Positions 26,218 through 34,900 of a DNA stretch of 64,000 nt are shown here, one piece after another; the stretch's first letter is position 1, and each line of letters begins with the position of its first letter. The stretch comes from a virus. Location: positions 1-64,000 of IMG/VR virus record IMGVR_UViG_3300022821_000014; one strand, written 5' to 3'. The notes below the pieces were generated by a model. It saw nothing but the letters and a program-made list of their open reading frames with translations, was not told where the DNA came from and did no database searches. The position numbers were made by a program, and so were the translations under genes.

Positions 26218-27057
26218 ATGGTTGTATTAGAATATACGAATGTGCTTGAATTAATAGGCCTCCCAATAAGTAGGTTTTACGTTTATGCTTTGTGTGACCC
26301 ATTGACTGGAAATCCTTTTTATATTGGTAAAGGTTCAAAAAAACGTTACAGAGACCACTTCAAAGAAGCAGCCAACAACAAGTCTTTCAACAAGTACAAA
26401 ACAAACAAAATTAATAAAATACTACGCAAAGGGAATAAAGTTATTGTTGACATAGTCTTTTCCTCCTACGCATCAAAAAAGTGTTATGTGATTGAAAAAC
26501 AATTAATAAAAAAATTTGGAAGGAAAAACAATAAAACAGGCATCTTGACCAACCTAACGGATGGTGGTGAGGGTGGTGTGTGGCGACACACAGAATTACA
26601 CAAGCAAAAACTTCGTAAAAATAACCCAGGTGCGACTGCAACGGCCAAACTGATACATCAAATAGAACCAAAATCTGGCGAAGTTATCAGAACATGGCCT
26701 TCTACTAGACAAGCGGGCCTAAATCTAAAAATTAGATCGTGGAGAAACATATCCGACTCAGCAAATAATCATAAAAACAGAGTCGTCGGCGGCTTCTATT
26801 GGAGATGGGTAAATGATAATTCAATTTTTGAAAACAAACTAATCGGTGTAGAACAACTCAACAACAACAGAAGAGATAAAAGCTTATGTGCGGGTATAAG
26901 AATTCAACAACTCTCCAAAGAAAAAAACTTTATTGCCGAATGGAAAAACATGTCGGTGGCCGCCAGGGAGTTGGGCTTTAACGTCGCTTCAATTTCACGA
27001 GCTATAAAAACAAATAAATTGTATCGTGGTTGTTACTGGTCGAAAGTGTCGAAGTAG
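26218..27057 (+). CDS. GIY-YIG homing endonuclease
   Basis: This 279-residue protein starts at the Met at 26218; a longer frame from 26170 would overlap the nucleotidase start. FYVYALCDPLTGNPFYIGKG is the GIY-YIG motif. It is followed by KKRYRDHF, with a catalytic-type Arg, and EKQLIKKFG, with the metal-binding Glu. Two C-terminal repeats, HQIEPKSGEVIRTWPSTRQA ending GGFYWRWV and QLSKEKNFIAEWKNMSVAA ending RGCYWSKV, are NUMOD1-like DNA-binding modules. It is on the opposite strand to its neighbours and more AT-rich than them, as expected for a recent arrival. Confidence 0.9.
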   Translation: MVVLEYTNVLELIGLPISRFYVYALCDPLTGNPFYIGKGSKKRYRDHFKEAANNKSFNKYKTNKINKILRKGNKVIVDIVFSSYASKKCYVIEKQLIKKFGRKNNKTGILTNLTDGGEGGVWRHTELHKQKLRKNNPGATATAKLIHQIEPKSGEVIRTWPSTRQAGLNLKIRSWRNISDSANNHKNRVVGGFYWRWVNDNSIFENKLIGVEQLNNNRRDKSLCAGIRIQQLSKEKNFIAEWKNMSVAARELGFNVASISRAIKTNKLYRGCYWSKVSK

Positions 27058-27128
27058 ACTGTTGGTTCTTGGGTCTCCACAAGTTCATCCATGACTTGCT
27101 CAACCAATAGTTCGATTAGCTTTTTCAT
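27033..27128 (-). pseudogene. Orphan 5' fragment of the HAD nucleotidase gene
   Basis: ATG 27128 overlaps the stop of the preceding gene (ATGA). The frame encodes 31 residues: an amphipathic start (KKLIELLVEQVMDELVE) and then TQEPTVYFD, before leaving homology and stopping at TAA 27033. The intact nucleotidase at 26201 begins with a similar helix followed by KQEPTIYFDMDG. Of the last 24 aligned residues, about half are identical. The GIY-YIG gene separates the two. The fragment looks like the original, translationally coupled start of the nucleotidase gene. Confidence 0.65.
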
Positions 27129-28243
27129 CCGTATGTGTGTTTCACTTGCATCTTGGTCTGGATAGCTTTAAACTTATTCAAGTCAATAAAGCGGACGTCG
27201 TAGACCTTGTCTAGACCATATTCAAATACCGTTTTGATTATGTCCCTTGAATTTGACATTTCCCTGGTCCACGAATTACTGTCTATATCGATACCAAGCT
27301 TTGGCTCTTCACCCTTTGAGAGTTTGGCCTGAGCAGCCTCTGGGAAATCTGAGAGCGGCGCTTCGACTGCCACTAGTAGTCTTGAACCACGAGGAATTTT
27401 AAGAGTATCAGAGTCTACAACCCACTCCCCCTCTGTAGAATATGTGCGAACTGAATCAACGATAGCCTTCTTCACGTGGGATGTCCACATGTCTAATGAG
27501 ACATCCTTGAATTCCTGTCGGTGTGTTGCCTTATCAACTTCCATCTTGAGGTAGCCAGCAAATTCTTTAGGAGTGTCAAGAGTAAACCCACCATCTCCAT
27601 ATGGCGCCAGAATTTTATACCCAGGTAAATACCCGTCTCGCATCGAGCGCCCCAAGTCTTCCAAGACTTTGTCTCCGTCTTTAATCATATTTTTGGCCAG
27701 GTGACTCCAAACGTTGTCAATAATACGGCGGTTTCCCCTTGGCGCCTCGTCTGCATTGAAAATGCGTCGCAGATAAGCTAAATCATCCCGAGTCAGGTCG
27801 TACGGATCATCATAGCGTACTCGGTCAACACGGCCTTGATTATCATTCATCAGTTTCTTGGCATCCATCACTAAAACAGCGTTGCGTCCAATACCGAGCC
27901 AATGCATCAGGATTTTGCGATTGTCAGAAATGCCCGATACCCCATGGAGAACACCATCGGCGAGGTCTTCTACTTTGTCCGTAACCTTTTCGTTGATTGT
28001 TGTTACGAGCCAAAATACGTTTGGGTTGCCTGGTGTAGACTTCGCTTCATCTAAAACTTCTTTTACGCACTCACTAATGAGATTTTGCAGTTCTTGCTTT
28101 TTGTTCATTTCATGTCGACTGAGTTTTTTGAAGTGCGCTAAATTAAAACCTCTGAAGGCTTCCGTTAGTGGAGCCCGCTCAGCTTCAACAAACACCTCTC
28201 TAACACATTCGCTGATGAGGACTTGCAACTCCTGTTTCTTCAT
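27125..28243 (-). CDS. Tagged paralogous protein A with duplicated N-terminal tag
   Basis: This 372-residue protein has two tandem copies of the tag: residues 1-22 (KKQELQVLISECVREVF) and 46-67 (NKKQELQNLISECVKEVLDE). The first leads to PLTEAFRGFN, with an L-x-E/A site after Glu28. The second leads to LDEA, with a site after Glu66. The remaining ~300 residues are homologous to the next gene: FWLVTT, IGRNAVLVMDAKKL, VRYDDP and EGEWVVDS-LKIPRGS. The last strand resembles the ExE strand of ADP-ribosyltransferases, but this is tentative. Processing in the capsid by a gp21-type protease is inferred. Confidence 0.6.
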   Translation of the reverse strand: MKKQELQVLISECVREVFVEAERAPLTEAFRGFNLAHFKKLSRHEMNKKQELQNLISECVKEVLDEAKSTPGNPNVFWLVTTINEKVTDKVEDLADGVLHGVSGISDNRKILMHWLGIGRNAVLVMDAKKLMNDNQGRVDRVRYDDPYDLTRDDLAYLRRIFNADEAPRGNRRIIDNVWSHLAKNMIKDGDKVLEDLGRSMRDGYLPGYKILAPYGDGGFTLDTPKEFAGYLKMEVDKATHRQEFKDVSLDMWTSHVKKAIVDSVRTYSTEGEWVVDSDTLKIPRGSRLLVAVEAPLSDFPEAAQAKLSKGEEPKLGIDIDSNSWTREMSNSRDIIKTVFEYGLDKVYDVRFIDLNKFKAIQTKMQVKHTYG

Positions 28244-29238
28244 TGCTTTGATTTCCTTGTCCAGAATTTTTTCTTGTATGCATCAAATTTCTTCATTGAG
28301 ATGAACTTGAGTCGGTAGTGGTTTTCAAGCCCATACCGTTTAGCTAGCGCCATAATCTCCAGCGCTTGTTTCTCTTGTACCATCTGCGGTGTAGGCCAGC
28401 CATTTACATGCGATCTAGGGTCTGGGTCTTGAGCAAATTCCTCACGGGCCTCATCGGAAATTGTCTTGGGGTCCACGTCAACGCCAATAAACAATATGCT
28501 GTCCTTAGGGACTGACATAGCATCGTCTTTGACAAACCATTCACCTTCAGATCGGTAGGTGGCACCGATGGCTTTGAGTGCCTTTTCCACGAGGGGCATC
28601 CAATCATCCAAAGTCAGCAACTCCGCATCCTTGACAATGTGTTTCTCATTGTCATTGGCAATCTTGATTGTGGCTTTATGAATCCATGCTGTCAGATCTT
28701 TTAGGGTATTGATAGAAGGCTTCTCAGTTTTGTATGCCCTTCCATACCAACTTGGCGCCAAAGTGCCATAGTCAATATTGTATAAGACTGTAGCCATAGG
28801 TTTACTGGCCTGCTCTGACTTCTTGCCCTGGGCCTTGACATAATCCATGACGGTTTGCATGAGGCCTGTCCAGTCGTAATCATTTTCTGGAGAGCGGTTG
28901 AAAAGCCTGAATAGGGCAGCCATCCCCTTTGAGACAAGGTAATGAGGATTGTCATACATCACACGAGAAACATTATTTACCTCAAGGAACTTCTTTGCTG
29001 GGATGACCAGGACGGCGTTTCGAGCTACTCCGAGCCATTGAACCACAATCTCCTTTGTATCGGAGATTCCTTTGACCCCTACAAGCTCCCCCGTGGCCAG
29101 CTGCTCAAGGGTATCTTCAGAGTGTTCATCGACGGAAGTCACCATCCAAAAAACCTTGGGGATGTCCGCTTCGGTGTAAGAAGCTTCACGGAGTACCTTG
29201 CGGACCTCTTGTTCTATTAAATTATTTAGGGTGCTCAT
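28240..29238 (-). CDS. Tagged paralogous protein B
   Basis: The start at 29238 gives 332 residues beginning STLNNLIEQEVRKVLREAS, a tag with L-R-E/A after Glu18. The body parallels the neighbouring protein A: FWMVTS, VARNAVLVIPAKKF, VMYDNPHYL and EGEWFVKD-MSVPKDS, then VDVDP. The pair arose by duplication. The 'EGEW...P.(G/D)S.L' region could be an ADP-ribosyltransferase-like catalytic strand, as in the packaged T4 Alt protein, but other conserved ART motifs were not clearly found. Start choice is supported by the upstream small tagged ORF, which ends one base before. Confidence 0.6.
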   Translation of the reverse strand: MSTLNNLIEQEVRKVLREASYTEADIPKVFWMVTSVDEHSEDTLEQLATGELVGVKGISDTKEIVVQWLGVARNAVLVIPAKKFLEVNNVSRVMYDNPHYLVSKGMAALFRLFNRSPENDYDWTGLMQTVMDYVKAQGKKSEQASKPMATVLYNIDYGTLAPSWYGRAYKTEKPSINTLKDLTAWIHKATIKIANDNEKHIVKDAELLTLDDWMPLVEKALKAIGATYRSEGEWFVKDDAMSVPKDSILFIGVDVDPKTISDEAREEFAQDPDPRSHVNGWPTPQMVQEKQALEIMALAKRYGLENHYRLKFISMKKFDAYKKKFWTRKSKQ

Positions 29239-29239
29239 G

Positions 29240-29410
29240 TTATCTGGTTCTCCCAACGCCACTGCCAAGGGGGTCTAGATGTGCATCTGCGTATGCGTAC
29301 ATCTCCTCGTAGGATTCAAGTTGCTGAAAGTGTCTGAAGTTAAACCCTCTAACGGATTCTGCCAGTGTCTTTCGCACTTGACTTTCAATTAATTTTTGCA
29401 AGGCGTACAT
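29240..29410 (-). CDS. Small tagged protein, 56 aa
   Basis: ATG 29410 overlaps the stop of the kinase-like gene (TGATG). The peptide begins YALQKLIESQVRKTLAESV and continues RGFNFRHFQQLES, followed by 23 residues rich in Tyr, Ala and Asp. The L-A-E/S site after Glu18 and the RGFN...F..LE motif are shared with the kinase-like protein and paralogue A. It may be a minimal packaged protein, or the remaining leader of a lost larger one. Confidence 0.6.
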   Translation of the reverse strand: MYALQKLIESQVRKTLAESVRGFNFRHFQQLESYEEMYAYADAHLDPLGSGVGRTR

Positions 29411-30114
29411 CAATCCATAAACCCTTCTTCGGTAAGCCCATAATCAGCAATAACTAGGCGTCCATCTGTTGTCATACCCCAGTGGTCATAACGCTCAATA
29501 TCCTCTATGCCTGCTCTAGTGGCCTCAAAAGCCTTTTCAAACAGTTCAAGGTCCAAGTTATTCAAATCACTCAATTCAATAGGCTTGTTTATGGTAAATT
29601 TAGTGAACTCATCTTTGTAGTGGTTGTTATGGTATTCAATGCCTTGAACCAATGCCTCGTCGAATTCTATATTCTGGTAAGCAAGCATAATCACCCATTC
29701 CAGAGCTACCTCGCTAACATGCATTTTACTCATCAGGTCAGCATTGTCAGCGATTATTTTGACACCTTCAGCTATCAACCACATATAATTTTCAGAATCG
29801 AAGTCATAAATCTTAGCCAGGAAGTCTTCAGCACCACTTTTCGTATAAGCTTCTACTTCGTTTCTTGTCTGTGTGTTGCCACGTTTACTGTGAACTATCT
29901 TCAGTATTTTGCCTGAGCCTAGTCCAAATACAATTCTTGCTGCGCCCCTGCCAAGGCGTGGAAGATGGTCTAGCGCATATTGGACTCTCTCTTCGGGAGT
30001 TTCTAAGAGCTTGAAACGCTTCATGTTAAAACCTCTCCAAGACTCAGACAAAGAAACACCTCGTAGTTCTTCAACCACAAGGCTTTCTACAAGTTGTTTT
30101 AGCGTGTTTGTCAC
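29410..30114 (-). CDS. Tagged protein-kinase-like protein
   Basis: The 234-residue product starts at GTG 30114. Residues 1-24 are the tag (TLKQLVESLVVEELRG, then SLSE before a possible cut at Ser25), followed by SWRGFNMKRFKLLE. A kinase-like fold is visible. LGRGAARIVFG (54-64) is a glycine-rich loop and GKILKIV has the strand-3 Lys (69/72). NEVEAY (85-90) offers the helix-C Glu. DHWGMTTDGRLVIADYG (210-226) parallels the catalytic loop with a DYG in place of DFG. It is smaller than typical kinases. If cleaved in the capsid it would be a virion-borne kinase. Confidence 0.6.
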   Translation of the reverse strand: MTNTLKQLVESLVVEELRGVSLSESWRGFNMKRFKLLETPEERVQYALDHLPRLGRGAARIVFGLGSGKILKIVHSKRGNTQTRNEVEAYTKSGAEDFLAKIYDFDSENYMWLIAEGVKIIADNADLMSKMHVSEVALEWVIMLAYQNIEFDEALVQGIEYHNNHYKDEFTKFTINKPIELSDLNNLDLELFEKAFEATRAGIEDIERYDHWGMTTDGRLVIADYGLTEEGFMD

Positions 30115-30122
30115 GCCTATAA

Positions 30123-30989
30123 CTATTCTAGTTCAGGCAAGGAGCATGTAATGTTTTGACACGCAGATGAAGAAACTGGGTGGTCGGTTAAAATAGTCGG
30201 TTCACCAAGCATCACCACTGGCTGCGACACGAGTCTCTGAACCTCTGAAATAACTGTTGCAAACCCGATATAATGTGCGTCTCTTACAAAAGAAGTTGTC
30301 ACACCAACTGCTTGGCCAAAGTTATTAAACAAGGGCCCACCAGAAGCTCCTGGCGAGACGTGTGCTTGGTGAATAATTCTAGTCCTGCCGTTTGGAAACT
30401 CACGAATAGATGAGATCATCCCCTCAGTGAAAAGCCAGAACTGGCTGCTTGGCATCCCAATTTCATAGACCCTTTCACCAATCCTTGGTAAAGCAGGAGC
30501 CATAGAAAACCAATGTACTGAATCTGGTTCACCCTCTACCAGGCGCAGTAAGGCTACATCCTCGCTTGGATTAGTCTGTACCACAATTGCTCTGTGAGTT
30601 ACAGGTTCAGAAATTCGGCTATAGTTTCTAATGAAATTCATGTGAACTTCGTGAGTAATAAACAAGACTTCGCTTCCGATTGTTGGTTCCGCATCAGGTA
30701 TTGGTAACCTTATGGTCAAATCAGATCCAAGTGAATAAACCTGGTATTGGGGGATTTCCACACAATGATTTGCTGTTGCCAAAATTCTCGGTCCAACAAA
30801 AAAGGCTGTGCATTGTGGCGCCGACAAGCCGTCATCCCCTCTCTCAACAAGAGCAACCGTTGAATTCATTGCAGCATTTACCAACTCTGCATTGTCAGCG
30901 AGCCGCTGCTCGGTAGCAGCTGCCAAAACAGTACAACCACCAACTAACAGCCCAAACAGGACTACTAATCCAACAAGTTTTTTATGCAT
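30123..30989 (-). CDS. Trypsin-like serine protease, predicted lipoprotein
   Basis: The 288-residue protein has a signal peptide with a lipobox-like LVGGC (Cys19), so it is probably a lipoprotein in the periplasm. The catalytic triad of the S1/trypsin-like fold is visible: His75 in ATANHC, Asp144 in SEDVALLRL and Ser216 in PGASGGPLF. The next gene encodes a paralogue with the same layout. The ATG overlaps the preceding stop (ATGCATAA), so the pair is co-translated. Such host-type DegP/S1-like exported proteases are unusual in phages. The target may be host envelope proteins or competing phage receptors. Confidence 0.8.
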   Translation of the reverse strand: MHKKLVGLVVLFGLLVGGCTVLAAATEQRLADNAELVNAAMNSTVALVERGDDGLSAPQCTAFFVGPRILATANHCVEIPQYQVYSLGSDLTIRLPIPDAEPTIGSEVLFITHEVHMNFIRNYSRISEPVTHRAIVVQTNPSEDVALLRLVEGEPDSVHWFSMAPALPRIGERVYEIGMPSSQFWLFTEGMISSIREFPNGRTRIIHQAHVSPGASGGPLFNNFGQAVGVTTSFVRDAHYIGFATVISEVQRLVSQPVVMLGEPTILTDHPVSSSACQNITCSLPELE

Positions 30990-31827
30990 TTTCTCTTATC
31001 AACTCTCGGAAATTCCTGTCCATCTGTTCGATTTCTCGTTGTCCTTCCAGAACCCTGATCATAGTTTGGATGTAGTTGATGGGTTTTGCCTGACCTAAAA
31101 CGATCCCTGAGCTTTGTGTGCCCCAACCAGCTGAGTTAACACCGATCATTCGGCCTCTCGCATCCATCAGAGCAGAGCCCGATGAGCCTGGTCCCATGCG
31201 AACTTGGTGAAGGATGTCAATCGTATTGTTTAGGCGAATATGAACCCTAGAGATGATGCCCTCCGTTAAAATCCAAATCTGTCCAACGGGCATTCCTACT
31301 GAGTAAGCAACTTCTCCAGCTCTGAGAGGTTCATTTGTGAGATTCCTCATTTCGAGCCAGTGCTCGGCATCTGGTTCATCAGCTGTAAGTTCTAGCAACG
31401 CTACATCGTGTTCATCTGCATCATCTACTACCACTACAGTAGCGTGTGTAAGTACGGGATGGTTCTCATCCTCGTCGTCTCTACCAACCCATTCAGAATA
31501 ATGCTGATGCTCGATGAAAGAAACCGATTGTCCAACTGGCGATTGATTGCTAGATCCTGGAAGTACGACTGTTATGCCAGGTGCCAGAGTGACTCTGTTT
31601 ACGGCTGGCACACAATGCGCTGCTGTTGCCAAAAGCCTTGGGCTGACATATGTTGCAGTGCAATACGAGCCTCTAATGTTCTCGTTTTCTTCGTGAACCA
31701 GCGCTACAACTGCCTCGTAAACATTCCCCAATTCATCTGGATTACCTGGCACATGCAGGTCTGGGAGCCTGGCCCCACAACTCGTAAGGAACAACGCTCC
31801 CATTAACCAAAAAACTACTTTGTTCAT
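30982..31827 (-). CDS. Trypsin-like serine protease, predicted lipoprotein (paralogue)
   Basis: The start at 31827 (MNKVVFWLMG) is chosen because it opens a lipoprotein signal with FLTSC (Cys17); the longer frame adds a non-signal sequence. It has 281 residues with His71 in ATAAHC, Asp141 in HDVALLEL and Ser216 in PGSSGSALM. The last Gly of the usual GDSGG is Ser here, which is tolerated in some S1-like proteases. The two proteases share VGMP-x-Q-x-W and TEGxIS segments, so they are diverged duplicates. Confidence 0.78.
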   Translation of the reverse strand: MNKVVFWLMGALFLTSCGARLPDLHVPGNPDELGNVYEAVVALVHEENENIRGSYCTATYVSPRLLATAAHCVPAVNRVTLAPGITVVLPGSSNQSPVGQSVSFIEHQHYSEWVGRDDEDENHPVLTHATVVVVDDADEHDVALLELTADEPDAEHWLEMRNLTNEPLRAGEVAYSVGMPVGQIWILTEGIISRVHIRLNNTIDILHQVRMGPGSSGSALMDARGRMIGVNSAGWGTQSSGIVLGQAKPINYIQTMIRVLEGQREIEQMDRNFRELIRENA

Positions 31828-31954
31828 CTTTGCCTCTACTTTCAAAACGTGTGAGAACACGCATATGAATAAATAGAAACAAAACACCGCTTTGTTACAT
31901 TATTGTTACAAATGCTTAATTGCCTAGTTATTACGGCATTCTACGTAATGAGTC

Positions 31955-34900
31955 TTACCCGCACTTTGAATGCCCACAACCTTGGCAGGTAATACAACCT
32001 TCTTGGTAAGCTAGGTCTTTTGAACTACAGTTCGGACACTTTTTGAGTGAAGGTTTAGTACCATTCTCGATGTAATGTTTGAGTACCCGCATCAGACCCT
32101 TGGCCATTGTAAACATCTCATTGTCCTTGTCAGCACCCTTTTCAATTTGTTCGGTGACATATTGGACAGGAGCACCATGCCGAAGTGCAAGTGAAACGGT
32201 CCTAGTGAACGCACTTTCTGTGGTGTTTGCGAAAACTGATGCAAGGTCCTTGATCACAAGCTCATTTTCACCTTCACCTGTGTACAGATTGTAAGTGCCA
32301 TTTTTCTTGATCACACCCCTCTTGCGACTACGTGGAAGGTGGATGTGTTCCGAGCGGCCAGCGAAAATCTCGTAAGGTTTATCATCGTAGATCCCTACAA
32401 AGAAGTTCCACTTCTCACCACGAACCTGCATATGGTAGATGTCACAAGGGAGTTGTCCAGGGCGCTTTGGAGCATGGTGATAGGCAAATTTGTCTGATGA
32501 ACGAATTTCATCCTCCGACACTAATACACCTGTACGACACTTGTCACGATACACAGTAACTCCCTTGCAGCCCGTTTCCCATCCAGCCATGTAAATGTCT
32601 TTGATTGTATCTACTGTAGTATCTTCTGGCACGTTGGTAGTGTTGCTGATTGAGTGACAAACCCACTGTTGAGCAGCGGCCTGGGCCTTTACTTTGTTTA
32701 ACCAGTTAATATCGTTCGAAGTGGCGCCGTGGTAAGGACTGTCCTTTGGATCAGACTTTCCAGTTACTTCCATCCACTTCTTAAACCAGTGATGGTAAAC
32801 CGTGTATTCCTGCCACTTGTCGCCCATGTCGTCAACAAAATCAACACGGGCATCATGATCTCCTGGGTTGATCTTTCGTCGGCGCTTGTAGGACAGCATG
32901 AACGCTGGTTCAATGCCGCTGGTAGTTTGAGTAAGAACTGAAACAGAACCAGCTGGAGCTGTTGTCGTGTTTGCGATGTTCCGTCGACCGTACTTTTGCC
33001 AGGATTTTTTCATTTCTGGATCAAGGTCCATGATGCGGTTGATAAAGGGGTGATCCTTCTCAAGCTCGTAATCATACACAGGGAAGGCACCACGCTCTTC
33101 AGCAAGTTTCACGCTAGAACGGTGTGAATTTAGTGCCAGATTCTTGTATATTTCGTTGATAAGCTCAATCGACTCTGGGGACCCGTAGACAACATTCATC
33201 GCTGCAACGGCATCACCTACCGCTGTAAGTCCAAGTCCAGTCCGTCGCCCATTTTCAGCAGTTGTTCGAATCTTGTTCCATAGATCAGCCTCCATTTTCT
33301 TTACATCAGGAGGTTCTGGATCGGCATCGATTTTCGCCAGGATTCGATCAATAGCTTCCAGCTCAAGCTCAACCAGGTCGTCCATGAGGCGCTGTGAATC
33401 CTGTACAACATTTGCAAACTCTTCCCAGTCAAATGCAGCTTCGGCTGTAAACGGGTTCTTGACGAATGTTACAGAATTGACAAGTAGCAGTCTACACGAA
33501 TCATATGGTGAGAGAGTTATTTCTCCGCAATTATGTGCAAAGGTTCCCTTGAATGACTTTGTACCATCTTGTTGCCCTGTTATACCAGTAATGATGCCAA
33601 CTGTGTGGCTGTCATCTACTGTAATATTGTACACAGAGTGTGTGCCTTCAACCTCTTCAACTAAAACAATCTTATGGTTGTACTCAATACCTGCATCGCA
33701 AACTTCACTGTAGCTTTTAAAGCCATGCTTTATTTTTTGACCCAGCCTAAATGGGACGTTTTCTTGTTTACAGGCAGTTTCCCACTCCTTGGCCAACGGC
33801 TTTCGTCCTAGCTCGTACTGCAAGGAACTCCAAATTTTAATCTGGTCTCGCATTCGAAGCTCAGCCTTTTCTTTTGCCTTACGGTTAATGGCCTTTGTTC
33901 GCTTCGCATTTATACTCTGATCAGAATTCACGTATTCAAGTGAACATGCATGTGTACAGAAAGAAATTTCTCTTCTGTTGTGTTCAGTTACAAATGATGT
34001 TGCACAAGTTTCGCACTCTTTCTTTACCTGAACCGTATTGTCAGAAATAAACGCCTCATAACCTTGTCTGATCATCTCTTGTAGTGTTCTAACCAAACGT
34101 GGGTCTTTGTCAGTGTGTTCATAGCCCAAAGTACTGGCGCAAAGCATAGAAAGTTCAGCAGGGCTTCGGCCTAAGACCGCATGATGCATTTTAGAGAATG
34201 TCTGTGGCAACCCTTTATTCTTGGCAAAATCTTGCCATTCCTGGTGTGAGAACCTTCGGCCAAGATCCTGAGTAAAATTCAGTGCTTCTTTATAGATTTC
34301 CTTAGATTTTTTTCCGAGGAATTTACCGTTGTTTGAACCATTGTTATCATGCGTTGCATGAAATTGCTGATGTTCACGAAAAGTCATTATCTCAAGATTA
34401 TCAGGATCATTATTGGTGCCATCATAATCTTTGTGATGTACAACCAACCCTCCTTTTACCCAGCCATTTTGTTTCTCAGCTTGGTACTTTTCGGTCCACA
34501 ACTTACCTTGAGTGGCTTCAGCTATGAGTCTATGTTCGTATCTCTTTTTAGGTTCTGCCGAGCGGGTCTCAGTTTTTACTTGGTAGTATTTATTACCAGA
34601 CTTATTCATGCAGACAGGAGTCTTGCTGAATGAGGGCAGGCTATCGCCAGGCACTAGATCCCTAGCATTCTTTGTTTGACCGTCCCTGAGAATCATTTTA
34701 TGATTCGGAGTGACCCTAAGGGTCGTTCCATCATCAAGCGTTATTTTTAATAGCTTCTGATTGAGGTTTGTCAGGCGAGGGTTTCTTCCTGTTTTTATTT
34801 CAACATGACCGTTTTTTGGATTTACTGAGTACAGTAGGACATCTTTACCTTCATCTGCGAGCTGTTTAATTGAAACAGCATCTCTACCGTCAGCCAACGC

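Noticed and set aside
31888-31954. Near-palindrome with TTGTTAC / GTTACAA after the RNR gene
   Set aside because: Arms are direct-like rather than complementary; no stable stem forms.
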